A stretch of 32,940 nucleotides of DNA from Bacteroidota bacterium (GCA_013286385.1 JABDFU010000021.1:1-32940), one strand, 5' to 3'; shown: positions 7,420 through 16,732, counted from the first letter of the stretch. Notes: generated by a model from the sequence alone, not told the origin. A program made the numbers and translations.

Positions 7420-8118
7420 TCAGGCTTTCCTGCGAACGGTGCGCTGCTCGATTCGCTTTTCGTATCGTTGCCCCTGGAAAATCCGCTGCACAAAAATTCC
7501 GGGCGTGTGAATGTTGTCGGGATCTAGCGTGCCGGGCTCAACCAGTTCTTCTACTTCAGCAATGGTTATTTTGCCTGCCATGGCCATCATCGGATTAAAA
7601 TTACGTGCAGTATTTTTATAGACCAGGTTTCCGAAACGATCCCCTTTCCAGGCTTTGACGATGGCAAAATCTGCCCGCAACCAGCTTTCCAGAATATGCA
7701 TCTTGCCGTTGAATTCACGCGTTTCCTTGCCTGCAGCAATTTCGGTACCGTAACCGGCCGGGGTGTAAAACGCAGGAATTCCGGCTCCGCCCGCCCTGCA
7801 TCGTTCGGCCAGTGATCCCTGTGGAATCAGATCGACCTCCAATTCTCCGCTCAGTAACTGGCGTTCAAACTCTGCGTTTTCTCCTACATAAGAGGAAATC
7901 ATTTTTTTGATCTGTTTACCTTTCAACAATAGTCCCAATCCGAAATCATCTACACCTGCATTGTTCGAAATGCAGGTAAGACCTTTACTACCCTTTTTTA
8001 CAAGCGAGTTGATGCAGTTTTCAGGAATGCCGCAGAGTCCGAAGCCTCCCAGCATCAGTGTCATATTGTCTTTTATGTCCTGTATGGCCTCGTCCGGGCC
8101 TGAAACGATCTTGTTCAT
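7420..8118 (-). CDS. CoA transferase subunit A (3-oxoacid CoA-transferase type)
   Basis: Family I CoA transferase alpha subunit of 232 residues, the usual full length. Typical stretches are [16 protein letters not shown] near the N-terminus, [32 protein letters not shown], and the C-terminal [15 protein letters not shown] with [10 protein letters not shown]. This type moves CoA between succinyl-CoA and acetoacetate or similar acids. The enzyme needs a beta subunit, which carries the catalytic Glu, and no beta gene adjoins it: upstream is PBP1A and downstream a hairpin and an unrelated small gene. The partner must be encoded elsewhere. It starts 34 bp after the PBP1A stop and probably shares that transcript, an odd metabolic link. 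Exact substrate is not decidable. Confidence 0.9.
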   Translation of the reverse strand: MNKIVSGPDEAIQDIKDNMTLMLGGFGLCGIPENCINSLVKKGSKGLTCISNNAGVDDFGLGLLLKGKQIKKMISSYVGENAEFERQLLSGELEVDLIPQGSLAERCRAGGAGIPAFYTPAGYGTEIAAGKETREFNGKMHILESWLRADFAIVKAWKGDRFGNLVYKNTARNFNPMMAMAGKITIAEVEELVEPGTLDPDNIHTPGIFVQRIFQGQRYEKRIEQRTVRRKA

Positions 8119-8152
8119 AGTGTATAAATTAAGTCTGGTTAATTAGTTCTGG

Positions 8153-10402
8153 TCATTCGGCTTCCGGTCCTGAACCGGATTCAGTTCCTCCCGCTTCGTC
8201 GAATTTTTTGCAATCCAGTTCTACGCTTATTTTTTTTGCCGGACGTTCAAAATCACCCTGAGAAATGTGAAGGGATTTGTCGGCATACACTTTTTTCATA
8301 TACAAGCCCCAGATCGGAAGGGCCATGGTTGCACCCTGTCCTTCAGCCATGGAGGTAAAATGCACCGCACGGTCTTCTCCGCCCACCCAGCAGCCCGAAA
8401 CCAGATCGGGGGTCAAACCCATAAACCAGCCGTCCGAGTTGTTCTGGGTTGTTCCGGTTTTACCGACAATAGCGTTTTTAAAATTAAATGGAGAAATTGT
8501 CAATGCATAGCCCGTTCCGTATTGCACGACACCTTTCAGCAAGCCAAGCATGATATAGGCTTTCTCTTCGTTCATCACCTCTTCGGTTTTGGGACTGAAG
8601 TCGGCCAGCACCCTGCCATTTTTGTCTTCAATGCGGGTAACAAATACAGCCTGGGTCCAGGTGCCCTTGTTTGCAAACGTAGCGTAAGCGTTTACCATTT
8701 CCATAACGGAGACTTCAGGAGTGCCCAGGCATATAGAAGGGACCACATCAATGGGGCTGGTAATGCCTACCCTTCTTGAAAAATCGACTACGGCCTGAGG
8801 ACCGAACTGTTTCATCAGATAGGCTGAAACATAATTGATGGAAAGGGCAAGTGCTCGTTGAAGAGTTATTGGTTTGTTTTCGTATTTTTCATCCCCGGCC
8901 GAATTATCCGGACACCATTGTTTTTTGGTCGGAAGATCGATGCAAACTTTGACCACAGGAACCTGATAGCAGGGCGAGTAGCCTTCCTGAATCGCCAGCG
9001 CATATACAAAGGCTTTAAACGTTGAGCCCACCTGCCTGCGACCGACTTTGGCATGATCGTATTTGAAATTTTTGTAATTGATTCCTCCGACCCATGCTTT
9101 TACATAACCTGTGTGCGGGTCCATGGAAATAAAACCGGTTTGAAGAAAACCTTTGTAGTAGCGAATCGAGTCTCTGGGAGACAACACGGTGTCTCTTTCT
9201 CCATTCAAGGTATAGATCGTCATGGCTGTGGGCGTGTCAAAATTCTTTTCGATTTCGGTTTCGGATAGTCCGCTCAGCTTTAGGATATGATACCGGTCTG
9301 AACGCCGCATGGAGGAATTCAGAATTTCTTCAATTTCCTTTTTGCTTACGTTGTAGGCAAAGGGAGCATTGCGTTTCTGTTTGCAATCCCTGAAAAATTT
9401 TTTCTGAAGTTCAGTCATGTGTTCAGAAACGGCTTCCTCAGCATAGCGCTGCATGTGCGAATTGATCGTGGTGTAAATTTTTAGTCCGTCTTTGTAGAGG
9501 TTGTACGCTGTTCCATCCGGTTTTGGGTTTTTTCGAATCCAGTCTGCCAGAAAATTGTCCCGCAGGTATTCCCTGAAATACGTTGCCAATCCTTCGTTGT
9601 GATCTTCGGGTTGAAAAATCAGATCAAGGGGAAGCTTTTTCAGGGAGTCGTAGGCCGCCTGACTCAGGTAACCGTACTTCACCATCTGGTTCATGACCAC
9701 ATTGCGTCGTTGCAGGGTGGTATCAGGCCTCCGGGCAGGATTAAACAAAGCCGGATTTTTGGCCATGCCGACCAGCATGGCAGCCTGCTGAATCTTAAGG
9801 GAATCGGGAGTGGTGTCAAAGTAAATTTTTGCTGCCGATTTTATGCCCACCGCGGTATTGATAAAATCGAATTTATTCAGGTACATGGTCAGAATTTCAT
9901 CTTTGGTATACTGCCGTTCAAGTCGGGCGGCAATTACCCATTCTTTCACCTTACGGACAGCCATTTTCAGTTTGTTCTTTTTGCCTTCCCTGGGGAAAAG
10001 CATTTTTGCAAGCTGCTGGGACAGCGTGCTTCCGCCACCTCCGCTTTGGTCTCCTCCGATAACGGTTCGTACCAGAACCCTGAAAAGCCCTCTCAGGTCG
10101 ACTCCGCTGTGGCTGTAAAAGCGGGCGTCTTCAGTAGCCACCAGGGCATGGGTAACATAGGGACTGATTTCGGTATAATTGACGTTTACCCGGTTCTCTG
10201 CGTAAAATTTACCAAGCGTTTTTCCATCCGATGAATAAACCACTGAAGCCAGGTTGCTTCTGGGATTCTCCAATTCTTCAAAGCTGGGAAGGGTGCCGAA
10301 CGCGCCCACTGAAACCAGACCGACCAGTACCAAAAGCGAAAACGCCGGTACCAGCAAGATCAGCCAAAAAATGCGGAGGTATTTCTTATTCTTTGTAGCC
10401 AA
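8153..10402 (-). CDS. Bifunctional penicillin-binding protein 1A (transglycosylase/transpeptidase)
   Basis: Class A PBP of 749 residues that polymerises and cross-links peptidoglycan on the outer face of the inner membrane. One membrane anchor lies at about residues 9-35. The GT51 domain has the catalytic Glu91 in ATEDARFYSH and the motif GGSTLSQQLAK at 124-133. The transpeptidase domain has Ser460-Lys463 (GSTFK), SIN at 521-523 and KTGTT from Lys648. All key residues are intact. The start is TTG at 10402, the only sensible start before the anchor, and it overlaps the preceding gene by 17 bp, which suggests translational coupling. The C-terminus ends in a low-complexity acidic tail (EAGGTESGSGPEAE). 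It belongs to the operon 11743-7420. Confidence 0.96.
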   Translation of the reverse strand: MATKNKKYLRIFWLILLVPAFSLLVLVGLVSVGAFGTLPSFEELENPRSNLASVVYSSDGKTLGKFYAENRVNVNYTEISPYVTHALVATEDARFYSHSGVDLRGLFRVLVRTVIGGDQSGGGGSTLSQQLAKMLFPREGKKNKLKMAVRKVKEWVIAARLERQYTKDEILTMYLNKFDFINTAVGIKSAAKIYFDTTPDSLKIQQAAMLVGMAKNPALFNPARRPDTTLQRRNVVMNQMVKYGYLSQAAYDSLKKLPLDLIFQPEDHNEGLATYFREYLRDNFLADWIRKNPKPDGTAYNLYKDGLKIYTTINSHMQRYAEEAVSEHMTELQKKFFRDCKQKRNAPFAYNVSKKEIEEILNSSMRRSDRYHILKLSGLSETEIEKNFDTPTAMTIYTLNGERDTVLSPRDSIRYYKGFLQTGFISMDPHTGYVKAWVGGINYKNFKYDHAKVGRRQVGSTFKAFVYALAIQEGYSPCYQVPVVKVCIDLPTKKQWCPDNSAGDEKYENKPITLQRALALSINYVSAYLMKQFGPQAVVDFSRRVGITSPIDVVPSICLGTPEVSVMEMVNAYATFANKGTWTQAVFVTRIEDKNGRVLADFSPKTEEVMNEEKAYIMLGLLKGVVQYGTGYALTISPFNFKNAIVGKTGTTQNNSDGWFMGLTPDLVSGCWVGGEDRAVHFTSMAEGQGATMALPIWGLYMKKVYADKSLHISQGDFERPAKKISVELDCKKFDEAGGTESGSGPEAE

Positions 10403-10844
10403 TGAGCATTACCACACAGCCGGTTTTCGCTTTGCCTTCAAGAGACTTCGGCATCTCGTAGTCGATGTAATAAGTTCCCGGTTTCTGAGGTTCAAAGGAC
10501 CAGTGATTTTCAATTCCGTTTTCGGTGTCAAATATTTTTTTTCGGGTTTTTACCCGGATATTTCTGTCGTAGATATTCAATTTGAGTTCTTCTTTAAAAT
10601 CATATCCGGCAAATACCAGCTTGTATTGCTGTCCGACGAAAGCCGTAAACTCAATTTCAACAACATTGGATTTGTTTGTATCAATGGGAATTTTGTTCAG
10701 TGTATAGCTATCGTAACGGTAAGGTGCAATGTTGGGCCTGCAATCCTTGACGATCTGCCTGGCTTTGCATTGCGCAAAACCCTGACAGCTGAGAAAAAGC
10801 AGTACCCCCCAAAAAGCTACACTACGCGATCGTTCACTAAACAT
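10386..10844 (-). CDS. Small secreted hypothetical protein
   Basis: A 152-residue exported protein with signal peptide MFSERSRSVAFWGVLLFL and a cleavage site near GFAQ. The mature part looks like a single beta-sandwich, with strands such as VVEIEFTAFVGQQYKLVFAG and a C-terminal PGTYYIDYEMP, similar in style to prokaryotic pre-peptidase C-terminal domains, though I cannot assign it to a family. It lies 11 bp after the upstream lipoprotein gene and its last 17 bp overlap the start of PBP1A. Tight coupling to PBP1A suggests a cell-wall or envelope role, but this is from context only. Confidence 0.75.
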   Translation of the reverse strand: MFSERSRSVAFWGVLLFLSCQGFAQCKARQIVKDCRPNIAPYRYDSYTLNKIPIDTNKSNVVEIEFTAFVGQQYKLVFAGYDFKEELKLNIYDRNIRVKTRKKIFDTENGIENHWSFEPQKPGTYYIDYEMPKSLEGKAKTGCVVMLIGYKE

Positions 10845-10855
10845 AGTCTCCGGTT

Positions 10856-11743
10856 TTAACTGTTTATAAATTTGGCCCGCAATTCACCTATCTTTTTATT
10901 CAACAGGTCTGTTTCTTCATCTGTAAGGCTTATAATTACTCCTGAATCTTCTTCCTTAATTTCGGCTTTGCTCTTTTTTACCGATTCAAGTCCGTTGTAA
11001 GAGTCCAGCAGGCTGTTCAGCTCCTTTGTTAAGTCAGTTATTCCGGACTCTTTTTTCTCATGAGACTTCAGCACCGCTATGATTTTAGAAAGGTAAATCA
11101 TCTGTTCGGCAATCTTGTCGCTCAGTCCTCTGCCTTTCGATTGCTCAAAACTTTTAGAACCCAGGTACATCACTTCAATCCAGGCACCTGAAAAGGCAAT
11201 TGCACTGACGTGCATCTGGTCGTTATCCTGCAGGTAAGTATCTGTTTCCATTTGCAGTTCGGTGATGATATCGTGCAGGGAATCTTCGTTGCTTATGTTT
11301 TTTTCAAACCGCTGGACAAATTGGCCCTCGTTAAAAACGCGGTTCATTCCCAAATCAGAAGCGAGTTCGGTAGTGACCTTAACATAATTATTGGCTTCCT
11401 GGCTTTGCTTGCTTAAAACACAGTAGGCCAGATCGGCGCCGTAAATTCCAAGGTTGAGGCTCTTGCTGAAGCTGGAGCTGAATTTCGAAGATTCTTTCGG
11501 AGTGTTTGCAATTCCTTCCATGTATTGAAGTCCGGCTTTTTTGAACAAAGAGGTAATCTGAAGTGCCGAGGGGAAATTATAGGATACGGTTTGGGTTACC
11601 TGAGCTTTTGAGGTGGATTCGCTGGTTGAGGTGTCTTTTGAAGTCGAATCCTTTTCCTGGTTTCCCGAACAGGAATAGATCAGCAGGGCAGCAAGGGCTA
11701 AAGAAGTGTAGTAAAAAGGGCGCATAAAAAAGTTTTTTTGCAT
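10856..11743 (-). CDS. Hypothetical lipoprotein
   Basis: A 295-residue probable lipoprotein: basic/hydrophobic N-terminus, lipobox LIYSC (Cys25), then a Ser/Thr/Lys-rich linker at about 27-47 (KDSTSKDTSTSESTSK). The body is alpha-helical, including YGADLAYCVLSKQSQEANNY and FSGAWIEVMYLGSKSFEQS, and resembles helical lipoproteins of unknown function that are widespread in Bacteroidota. Two in-frame ATGs compete, at 11743 and at 11725 (MRPFYYTS). The second gives a more standard signal peptide. It heads the operon with the small secreted protein and PBP1A. Its C-terminal region (LTDEETDLLNKKIGEL) is charged and probably coiled. Confidence 0.8.
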   Translation of the reverse strand: MQKNFFMRPFYYTSLALAALLIYSCSGNQEKDSTSKDTSTSESTSKAQVTQTVSYNFPSALQITSLFKKAGLQYMEGIANTPKESSKFSSSFSKSLNLGIYGADLAYCVLSKQSQEANNYVKVTTELASDLGMNRVFNEGQFVQRFEKNISNEDSLHDIITELQMETDTYLQDNDQMHVSAIAFSGAWIEVMYLGSKSFEQSKGRGLSDKIAEQMIYLSKIIAVLKSHEKKESGITDLTKELNSLLDSYNGLESVKKSKAEIKEEDSGVIISLTDEETDLLNKKIGELRAKFINS

Positions 11744-11810
11744 AGTACGACTGGTATTTACCTCGCTAATCTACAAAAAAAAACGTAAGGATACATAGGT
11801 AAGTATTTTG

Positions 11811-11818
11811 CATCTTTG
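11811..11818 (+). promoter_or_regulatory. Possible -7 promoter element of the DUF3109 gene
   Basis: CATCTTTG is one mismatch from TAnnTTTG and lies 8 bp before the ATG at 11827, within the divergent gap 11744-11826. The flanking sequence TTTGCATCTTTGCAGG is typical of promoters in this phylum. If it is used, the transcript leader would be only a few bases long, or the ATG at 11836 is the true start. There is no clear -33 element. Confidence 0.35.
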
Positions 11819-11826
11819 CAGGTAGT

Positions 11827-12402
11827 ATGCCCAAGATGATTGCCCTGAACGAAGTTTTGATTTCTGAAGAGGTATTGGAAAAGAAGTTTGTTTGCGACCT
11901 CAATGCCTGTAAAGGCGCGTGCTGTGTGGAGGGTATTTCAGGCGCCCCTCTCGAAAAGGAAGAGGTGGATGAATTGAACGACATTCTGCCTTTGGTCAAA
12001 CCGTTTATGAGTCCCGAAGGCATCCGATCGGTCGAAAAGCAAGGCGTTTATGTAATTGATGACGACCGGGAATTAACGACCCCTCTGATCAACGGCGGGG
12101 AGTGCGCCTTTGTTTACAAAGAAAATGCAATCGCAAAATGCGCCATTGAAAAAGCCTTCAACGAAGGCAAGATAAAATTCAAAAAGCCGATCTCCTGTCA
12201 TTTGTACCCCATACGCATAGAAAAGAAAAACGGGATTGAAAAACTGACCTACCACAAATGGGATCTGTGCAAGCCAGCCTGTAAATGTGGTGCGCAACTG
12301 AATGTAAAAGTCTATCAGTTTTTAAAAGAACCCCTGATTCGAAAATACGGACCGGGCTGGTACAGGAATTTGCAATACCTTGATGAGAAAAAAAACACCT
12401 GA
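11827..12402 (+). CDS. DUF3109 family protein (Cys-rich, probable metal binding)
   Basis: A 191-residue cytoplasmic protein matching DUF3109, related to YkgJ-type CxxxxCxxxCC proteins thought to bind zinc or an iron-sulfur cluster. Conserved Cys residues are at 23, 28, 32 and 33 (FVCDLNACKGACC), then 93, 105, 124, 148, 152 and 154 (CKPACKCG). The motif ISCHLYPIR at 122-130 is a family signature. Length and layout are complete. The ATG at 11836 (MIALNEVLIS) matches the common N-terminus of the family as well as the one at 11827. It overlaps the next gene by 20 bp, so the two are cotranslated. Biochemical function is not established for the family. Confidence 0.88.
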   Translation: MPKMIALNEVLISEEVLEKKFVCDLNACKGACCVEGISGAPLEKEEVDELNDILPLVKPFMSPEGIRSVEKQGVYVIDDDRELTTPLINGGECAFVYKENAIAKCAIEKAFNEGKIKFKKPISCHLYPIRIEKKNGIEKLTYHKWDLCKPACKCGAQLNVKVYQFLKEPLIRKYGPGWYRNLQYLDEKKNT

Positions 12403-12943
12403 ACAGGTTCAGCGGTATCTGCGGCAACTTCCTTACAATCAGGAGAAACAGGGAGAGACCCTGCGTTCTGCCGCGGAAGCGATCAGGAAAGGAACAGCAC
12501 ATTGTTTTGAAGCGGCTTTTGTCGCGGCGGCAATGCTTGAACAATGCGGATTTCCACCGCTCGTGCTTAGTTTTGAAAGCATCGACAAACTCGAACATGT
12601 AATCTTTGTTTTCCGCCGGAACGGACGCTGGGGATCTGTTGCACGTTCGAGGGATGAGGGGCTTCATGGCCGGGAACCGGTTTTCAGATCCCTGAGAGAT
12701 CTGGCCTGGAGCTATTATCATCCGTATATCGATCATACGGGCCGTATCACGGCCTATCAGCTGGCCCATCTTGACGACAGCGGCGCTGACTGGAGGACAA
12801 GCAAAAAAAATTGCTGGAAGGCCGAAAACTATTTGATCAGACTCCCGCACAGGCCGCTGAAGTCTTCGGATAGACGATACCGAAAATTATATGCGGACTT
12901 TAAAAAATACGGGCATCCCCAACCCTACCCGTACTGGTGGTAA
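12383..12943 (+). CDS. Transglutaminase-like cysteine protein
   Basis: A 186-residue soluble protein with a probable papain/transglutaminase-like fold. Cys41 is in GTAHCFEAAFVAAAML, which has the Cys-at-helix-start pattern of that fold and is followed by EQCGFPPLVLS; His72 is in KLEHVIFVF; an acidic residue such as Asp91 could finish the triad. The C-terminal half (WRTSKKNCWKAENYLIRLPH and YRKLYADFKKYGHPQPYP) is basic. There is no signal peptide. ATG 12383 is chosen; the TTG just before it adds one residue only. It overlaps the end of the DUF3109 gene by 20 bp, so the two are probably cotranslated. Substrate unknown. Confidence 0.7.
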   Translation: MRKKTPEQVQRYLRQLPYNQEKQGETLRSAAEAIRKGTAHCFEAAFVAAAMLEQCGFPPLVLSFESIDKLEHVIFVFRRNGRWGSVARSRDEGLHGREPVFRSLRDLAWSYYHPYIDHTGRITAYQLAHLDDSGADWRTSKKNCWKAENYLIRLPHRPLKSSDRRYRKLYADFKKYGHPQPYPYWW

Positions 12944-13272
12944 GTCCATATTGTCAGATAAATTTTACTTGCAAGTGTTTGAATCGTTTTTTTCATACTT
13001 TTTAAAAAATCTTTTTAACAAATCCCGTACTCCTTTGCTGGCCTGCCTTACACGGCGGCCAAACCGAATTCAACATTTTCGTGTTTAAAACTTTAGGCAA
13101 ATGTTAATTTAAATTCCTTGCCTTCAATCAAATTTTTAGAAACATTTGTAGACTGTTTATTGCAATCATCGACCATCTGAGGTAGTTCATCGTGAAAGAG
13201 AGATTCACAGGGAGAGAGTCGCTTTAAATGGGGGAGGGGGAGCAAACATTTTATAATACTATAAATTAGAAT
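12944..13272 (+). other. 329-bp leader/intergenic region upstream of nrdB
   Basis: No convincing gene is present. It holds T-rich runs just after the previous gene (about 12990-13020) that could end that transcript, an inverted repeat at 13098-13148, a G-rich tract of two five-G runs at 13230-13240, and an AT-rich TTATA/TATAA stretch at 13251-13264 next to the ATG. I found no good match to TAnnTTTG and cannot place the nrd promoter with confidence. The length is unusual for this gene-dense window and suggests regulation of the ribonucleotide reductase operon. Confidence 0.5.
13098..13148. repeat. Inverted repeat upstream of nrdB
   Basis: CAAATGTT at 13098-13105 and AACATTTG at 13141-13148 are exact reverse complements separated by 35 bp. 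Extending inwards, 14 of 18 positions match. It lies 124 bp before nrdB and could be a paired operator or the base of an RNA hairpin. It does not look like the NrdR box consensus I know. Confidence 0.45.
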
Positions 13273-14238
13273 ATGACGGAGCCGATTTTAAAAGAAAACA
13301 AAGAACGATTCGTTCTTTTCCCGATCAAGCACAAGGACATCTGGGAAATGTACAAAAAATGCGAACAGAGTTTCTGGACAGCAGAGGAGATTGACCTTTC
13401 TTCTGATACGACAGACTGGGAAAACAAACTGAATGCCGACGAACAACATTTTATTAAACATGTGCTCGCCTTTTTTGCGGCGAGCGATGGAATTGTAAAT
13501 GAAAATCTGGCCGTTAACTTCATGAACGAAGTTCAGTACCCTGAAGCCCGCTGTTTTTACGGATTTCAGATCATGATGGAAAATATACATTCGGAGACCT
13601 ATTCCTTACTTATTGATACCTATATAAAGGAGCCGGCGGAACGTCACAAGTTGTTCAATGCCATGGAAACGGTTCCCTGCGTAACCAAAAAGGCCGAATG
13701 GGCTTTGCGCTGGATTTCGAATGGCAGTTTTGCAGAACGTCTGGTCGCCTTTGCGGCAGTAGAAGGCATATTTTTCTCCGGAAGTTTTTGCTCTATTTTC
13801 TGGCTCAAAAAACGCGGACTCATGCCAGGACTAAGCTTTTCTAATGAGCTCATTTCCAGAGACGAAGGTATGCATTGTGATTTTGCCTGTCTGTTATACA
13901 GTCAGTTGCAGAACAAGTTGAGCGAACAGCAGGTCAAGGATATCATTACCAATGCAGTGACCATCGAAAAGGAATTTGTTTGTGATGCGATACCTGTGCG
14001 TTTGATTGGTATGAACGCAGATATGATGTGTCAGTATATTGAATTTGTTGCCGACCGCCTTTTGGGAGCGCTCGGATACGGCAAAGTATACAATGCCAGC
14101 AATCCCTTCGACTTCATGGAACTTATTTCCCTTCAGGGAAAAACCAATTTCTTCGAAAAGAGAGTCGGAGAGTACAAGAAAGCCAGTGTTGGCCAGGGGA
14201 AGGAAGCAAACCTGTTCAAACTCGACGAAGACTTTTAA
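13273..14238 (+). CDS. nrdB: Ribonucleoside-diphosphate reductase beta subunit (class Ia)
   Basis: R2 subunit of 321 residues that houses the diiron-tyrosyl radical needed to reduce ribonucleotides to deoxyribonucleotides. Iron ligands are all visible: Asp72, Glu103 and His106 ([10 protein letters not shown]), Glu164 (VEGIFF), Glu198 and His201 (RDEGMH). The radical Tyr110 sits four residues after His106, as in the eukaryotic-type R2 proteins, so this is a standard Tyr-radical enzyme and not a Tyr-less subclass. Trp35 ([10 protein letters not shown]) fits the radical transfer path, and the C-terminus FKLDEDF is the docking peptide for the large subunit. It precedes nrdA by 91 bp and forms an operon with it. 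Confidence 0.97.
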   Translation: MTEPILKENKERFVLFPIKHKDIWEMYKKCEQSFWTAEEIDLSSDTTDWENKLNADEQHFIKHVLAFFAASDGIVNENLAVNFMNEVQYPEARCFYGFQIMMENIHSETYSLLIDTYIKEPAERHKLFNAMETVPCVTKKAEWALRWISNGSFAERLVAFAAVEGIFFSGSFCSIFWLKKRGLMPGLSFSNELISRDEGMHCDFACLLYSQLQNKLSEQQVKDIITNAVTIEKEFVCDAIPVRLIGMNADMMCQYIEFVADRLLGALGYGKVYNASNPFDFMELISLQGKTNFFEKRVGEYKKASVGQGKEANLFKLDEDF

Positions 14239-14260
14239 GCAAATTATTGTTAATTACTAT

Positions 14261-14293
14261 TCCGGAGGCGGGTAAAAAATGCTCTTCTCCGGA
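14261..14293 (+). other. Hairpin in the nrdB-nrdA gap
   Basis: TCCGGAG at 14261-14267 pairs perfectly with CTCCGGA at 14287-14293, leaving a 19-nt loop. It falls in the 91-bp gap between the two subunit genes. It lacks a following T-run, so it looks more like an mRNA processing or stability element, or a partial attenuator, than a full terminator. Confidence 0.4.
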
Positions 14294-14329
14294 TTAAATT
14301 AGTAGAACAAACCCCCTAATAAAAAATGT

Positions 14330-16732
14330 ATGTTCGTAGTAAAAAGAGACGGTAAACGCGAGTCGGTAAAATTCGACAAGATTACAGCGAGGGTTCAAAA
14401 ATTATCTTATGGTCTTGAGCAGGCACATGTAGATCCGGTTCAGGTTGCCATGAAAGTCATCGAAGGGCTCTACGACGGGGTAACGACCAGCGAACTTGAT
14501 AATCTGGCCGCAGAAATAGCGGCTTCATTGACGACCAAGCATCCCGATTATGCATTGCTTGCCTCGCGTATTGTGGTTTCGAACCTGCATAAAAACACCG
14601 AAAAGTCATTCTCCAAAACTATGGAGAAGTTGTACAACTACGTGGATAAAAAAACCGGCAAGAAAGCGCCTCTTATCGCTGAGGATGTGCACGAAATCAT
14701 TCAGAAGAATGCCGAAATGCTGGACTCTACTATTATTTACGACCGGGACTTCGGATACGATTTCTTCGGATTCAAAACCATCGAGCGCAGCTACCTGCTA
14801 AAGATTGACGGGCAAATTGCCGAACGTCCCCAGCATATGCTCATGCGCGTGGCTATAGGCATACACAAAGAGGATATCGATGCCGCCATCGAAACCTATA
14901 ACCTGATGTCGGAGCGCTGGTTTACGCATGCCACGCCAACGCTTTTCAATGCCGGAACACCCAAGCCTCAGATGTCTTCCTGTTTCCTGCTTACCATGAA
15001 GGATGACAGCATAGACGGAATTTACGATACACTTAAGAACTGTGCCAAAATTTCACAGAGCGCCGGAGGAATTGGTCTTAGCATACACAATATACGCGCC
15101 ACAGGTTCCTATATCAGAGGTACCAACGGAACCTCGAACGGGATTGTCCCTATGCTGCGGGTGTTCAATGACACCGCACGTTATGTAGATCAGGGCGGAG
15201 GAAAACGAAAGGGCAGCTTCGCGGTGTACCTCGAACCCTGGCATGCAGATATTTTCGACTTCCTCGACCTTAGGAAGAATAACGGTAAGGAAGAAATGCG
15301 TGCCCGTGACTTATTTACTGCACTCTGGATATCTGACCTTTTCATGAAACGCGTCAAGGCGAATGAAGACTGGTCTTTGTTTTGTCCCAACGAAGCGCCT
15401 GGACTAGCCGACTGCCACAGCGAGGAATTTGAAAAATTGTATACACGTTACGAACAGGAGGGACGGGCCCGCAAGACGATCAAGGCTCAGGAACTCTGGT
15501 TCAAAGTTTTGGAATCTCAGGTCGAAACCGGAAACCCCTATATGCTTTACAAAGATGCGGCCAACGCCAAATCAAATCAGCAAAACCTTGGAACCATAAA
15601 AAGTTCGAATCTGTGCACTGAAATTCTGGAGTACACCTCATCAGACGAAATTGCTGTATGCAACCTGGCTTCCATCGCACTGCCCCGCTTTGTCGAAAAC
15701 GGCAAATTCGATCACCAGAAATTATTTGAAGTGGTATATGTCGCCACCAAAAATCTGAACAAAATTATTGACCGCAATTACTACCCGGTGCCCGAAGCAA
15801 GACGCAGCAATATGCGTCACCGGCCTATAGGTTTGGGTGTACAAGGTTTGGCTGATGCCTTCATTTTACTGCGCATGGCCTTTGATTCACCCGAAGCCGT
15901 ACAGCTTAACAAGGAAATTTTCGAAACCCTGTATTACGCCGCTATGACGGCGTCCAAGGATCTTGCAAAGATTGACGGTCCTTACGAAACCTTTGCCGGC
16001 TCTCCTGCATCCAAAGGAATATTTCAGTTCGATATGTGGGGCGTTACACCATCTTCCCGCTGGGAATGGGACGTACTGCGTGAGGAAGTGAAAAAATTCG
16101 GTGCCCGTAATTCTCTGCTCGTTGCGCCAATGCCCACGGCGAGTACATCGCAGATCCTCGGTAATAATGAATGCTTCGAACCGTATACCTCTAATATCTA
16201 TACCCGCAGGGTGTTGTCCGGGGAATTTGTTATCGTGAACAAGCATTTACTAAAGGATCTTGTGAAACTCGGCATCTGGAACGACCGTCTTAAGAGTAAA
16301 ATTATAGCGGCCAACGGATCGGTGCAAAACATTGACGAAGTCCCTCAGAATATAAAGGATCTTTATAAAACAGTCTGGGAGATCAAGATGAAAACCATCA
16401 TTGACATGGCCGCCGACCGCGGAGCATACATCTGTCAAAGTCAGAGCCTGAACCTGTTTATACAGGAACCGAATTTTGCGAAGCTGACCTCTATGCACTT
16501 TTATGCCTGGGAAAAGGGACTCAAGACGGGCATGTACTACCTGCGTACCAAGAGTGCTGTCGACGCGATCAAGTTCACCGTGGATGCCAGTGTTCTCAAA
16601 GAGGAAGCAGAGCGGGTGGCTGCAGCTGAAAAACAGATTCTCGGAAACGAGGATATTCTGATTGAACAGCGTAAAGCAGAAATGACCTGTTCGCTGGATA
16701 ATCCCGATGCCTGCGAAGCGTGCGGGAGTTGA
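14330..16732 (+). CDS. nrdA: Ribonucleoside-diphosphate reductase alpha subunit (class Ia)
   Basis: Catalytic R1 subunit, 800 residues. An N-terminal ATP-cone (about 1-95, beginning [17 protein letters not shown]) provides allosteric control of overall activity by ATP/dATP. Active-site residues are present: Cys218 (MSSCFLL), Asn427-Cys429-Glu431 (NLCTEI) and Cys444 (AVCNLAS). The radical-relay pair Tyr736-Tyr737 is in GMYYLRT. The C-terminal redox pair Cys795/Cys798 (ACEAC), which passes electrons from thioredoxin or glutaredoxin, is intact two residues from the end. [14 protein letters not shown] is the usual signature near 600. It works as a complex with the NrdB encoded just upstream. No maturation or ferredoxin gene is nearby. 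Confidence 0.97.
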   Translation: MFVVKRDGKRESVKFDKITARVQKLSYGLEQAHVDPVQVAMKVIEGLYDGVTTSELDNLAAEIAASLTTKHPDYALLASRIVVSNLHKNTEKSFSKTMEKLYNYVDKKTGKKAPLIAEDVHEIIQKNAEMLDSTIIYDRDFGYDFFGFKTIERSYLLKIDGQIAERPQHMLMRVAIGIHKEDIDAAIETYNLMSERWFTHATPTLFNAGTPKPQMSSCFLLTMKDDSIDGIYDTLKNCAKISQSAGGIGLSIHNIRATGSYIRGTNGTSNGIVPMLRVFNDTARYVDQGGGKRKGSFAVYLEPWHADIFDFLDLRKNNGKEEMRARDLFTALWISDLFMKRVKANEDWSLFCPNEAPGLADCHSEEFEKLYTRYEQEGRARKTIKAQELWFKVLESQVETGNPYMLYKDAANAKSNQQNLGTIKSSNLCTEILEYTSSDEIAVCNLASIALPRFVENGKFDHQKLFEVVYVATKNLNKIIDRNYYPVPEARRSNMRHRPIGLGVQGLADAFILLRMAFDSPEAVQLNKEIFETLYYAAMTASKDLAKIDGPYETFAGSPASKGIFQFDMWGVTPSSRWEWDVLREEVKKFGARNSLLVAPMPTASTSQILGNNECFEPYTSNIYTRRVLSGEFVIVNKHLLKDLVKLGIWNDRLKSKIIAANGSVQNIDEVPQNIKDLYKTVWEIKMKTIIDMAADRGAYICQSQSLNLFIQEPNFAKLTSMHFYAWEKGLKTGMYYLRTKSAVDAIKFTVDASVLKEEAERVAAAEKQILGNEDILIEQRKAEMTCSLDNPDACEACGS

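Noticed and set aside
9599-10234. Long open frame (211 codons) antisense to PBP1A
   Set aside because: It lies wholly inside the PBP1A gene, whose catalytic motifs are intact on the other strand, and its translation has no domain or signal pattern.
13230-13240. G5AG5 tract as a Shine-Dalgarno or quadruplex
   Set aside because: It is 32 bp before the nrdB ATG, too far for a ribosome binding site, and a single pair of G runs is not enough for a quadruplex. Kept only as part of the leader region.
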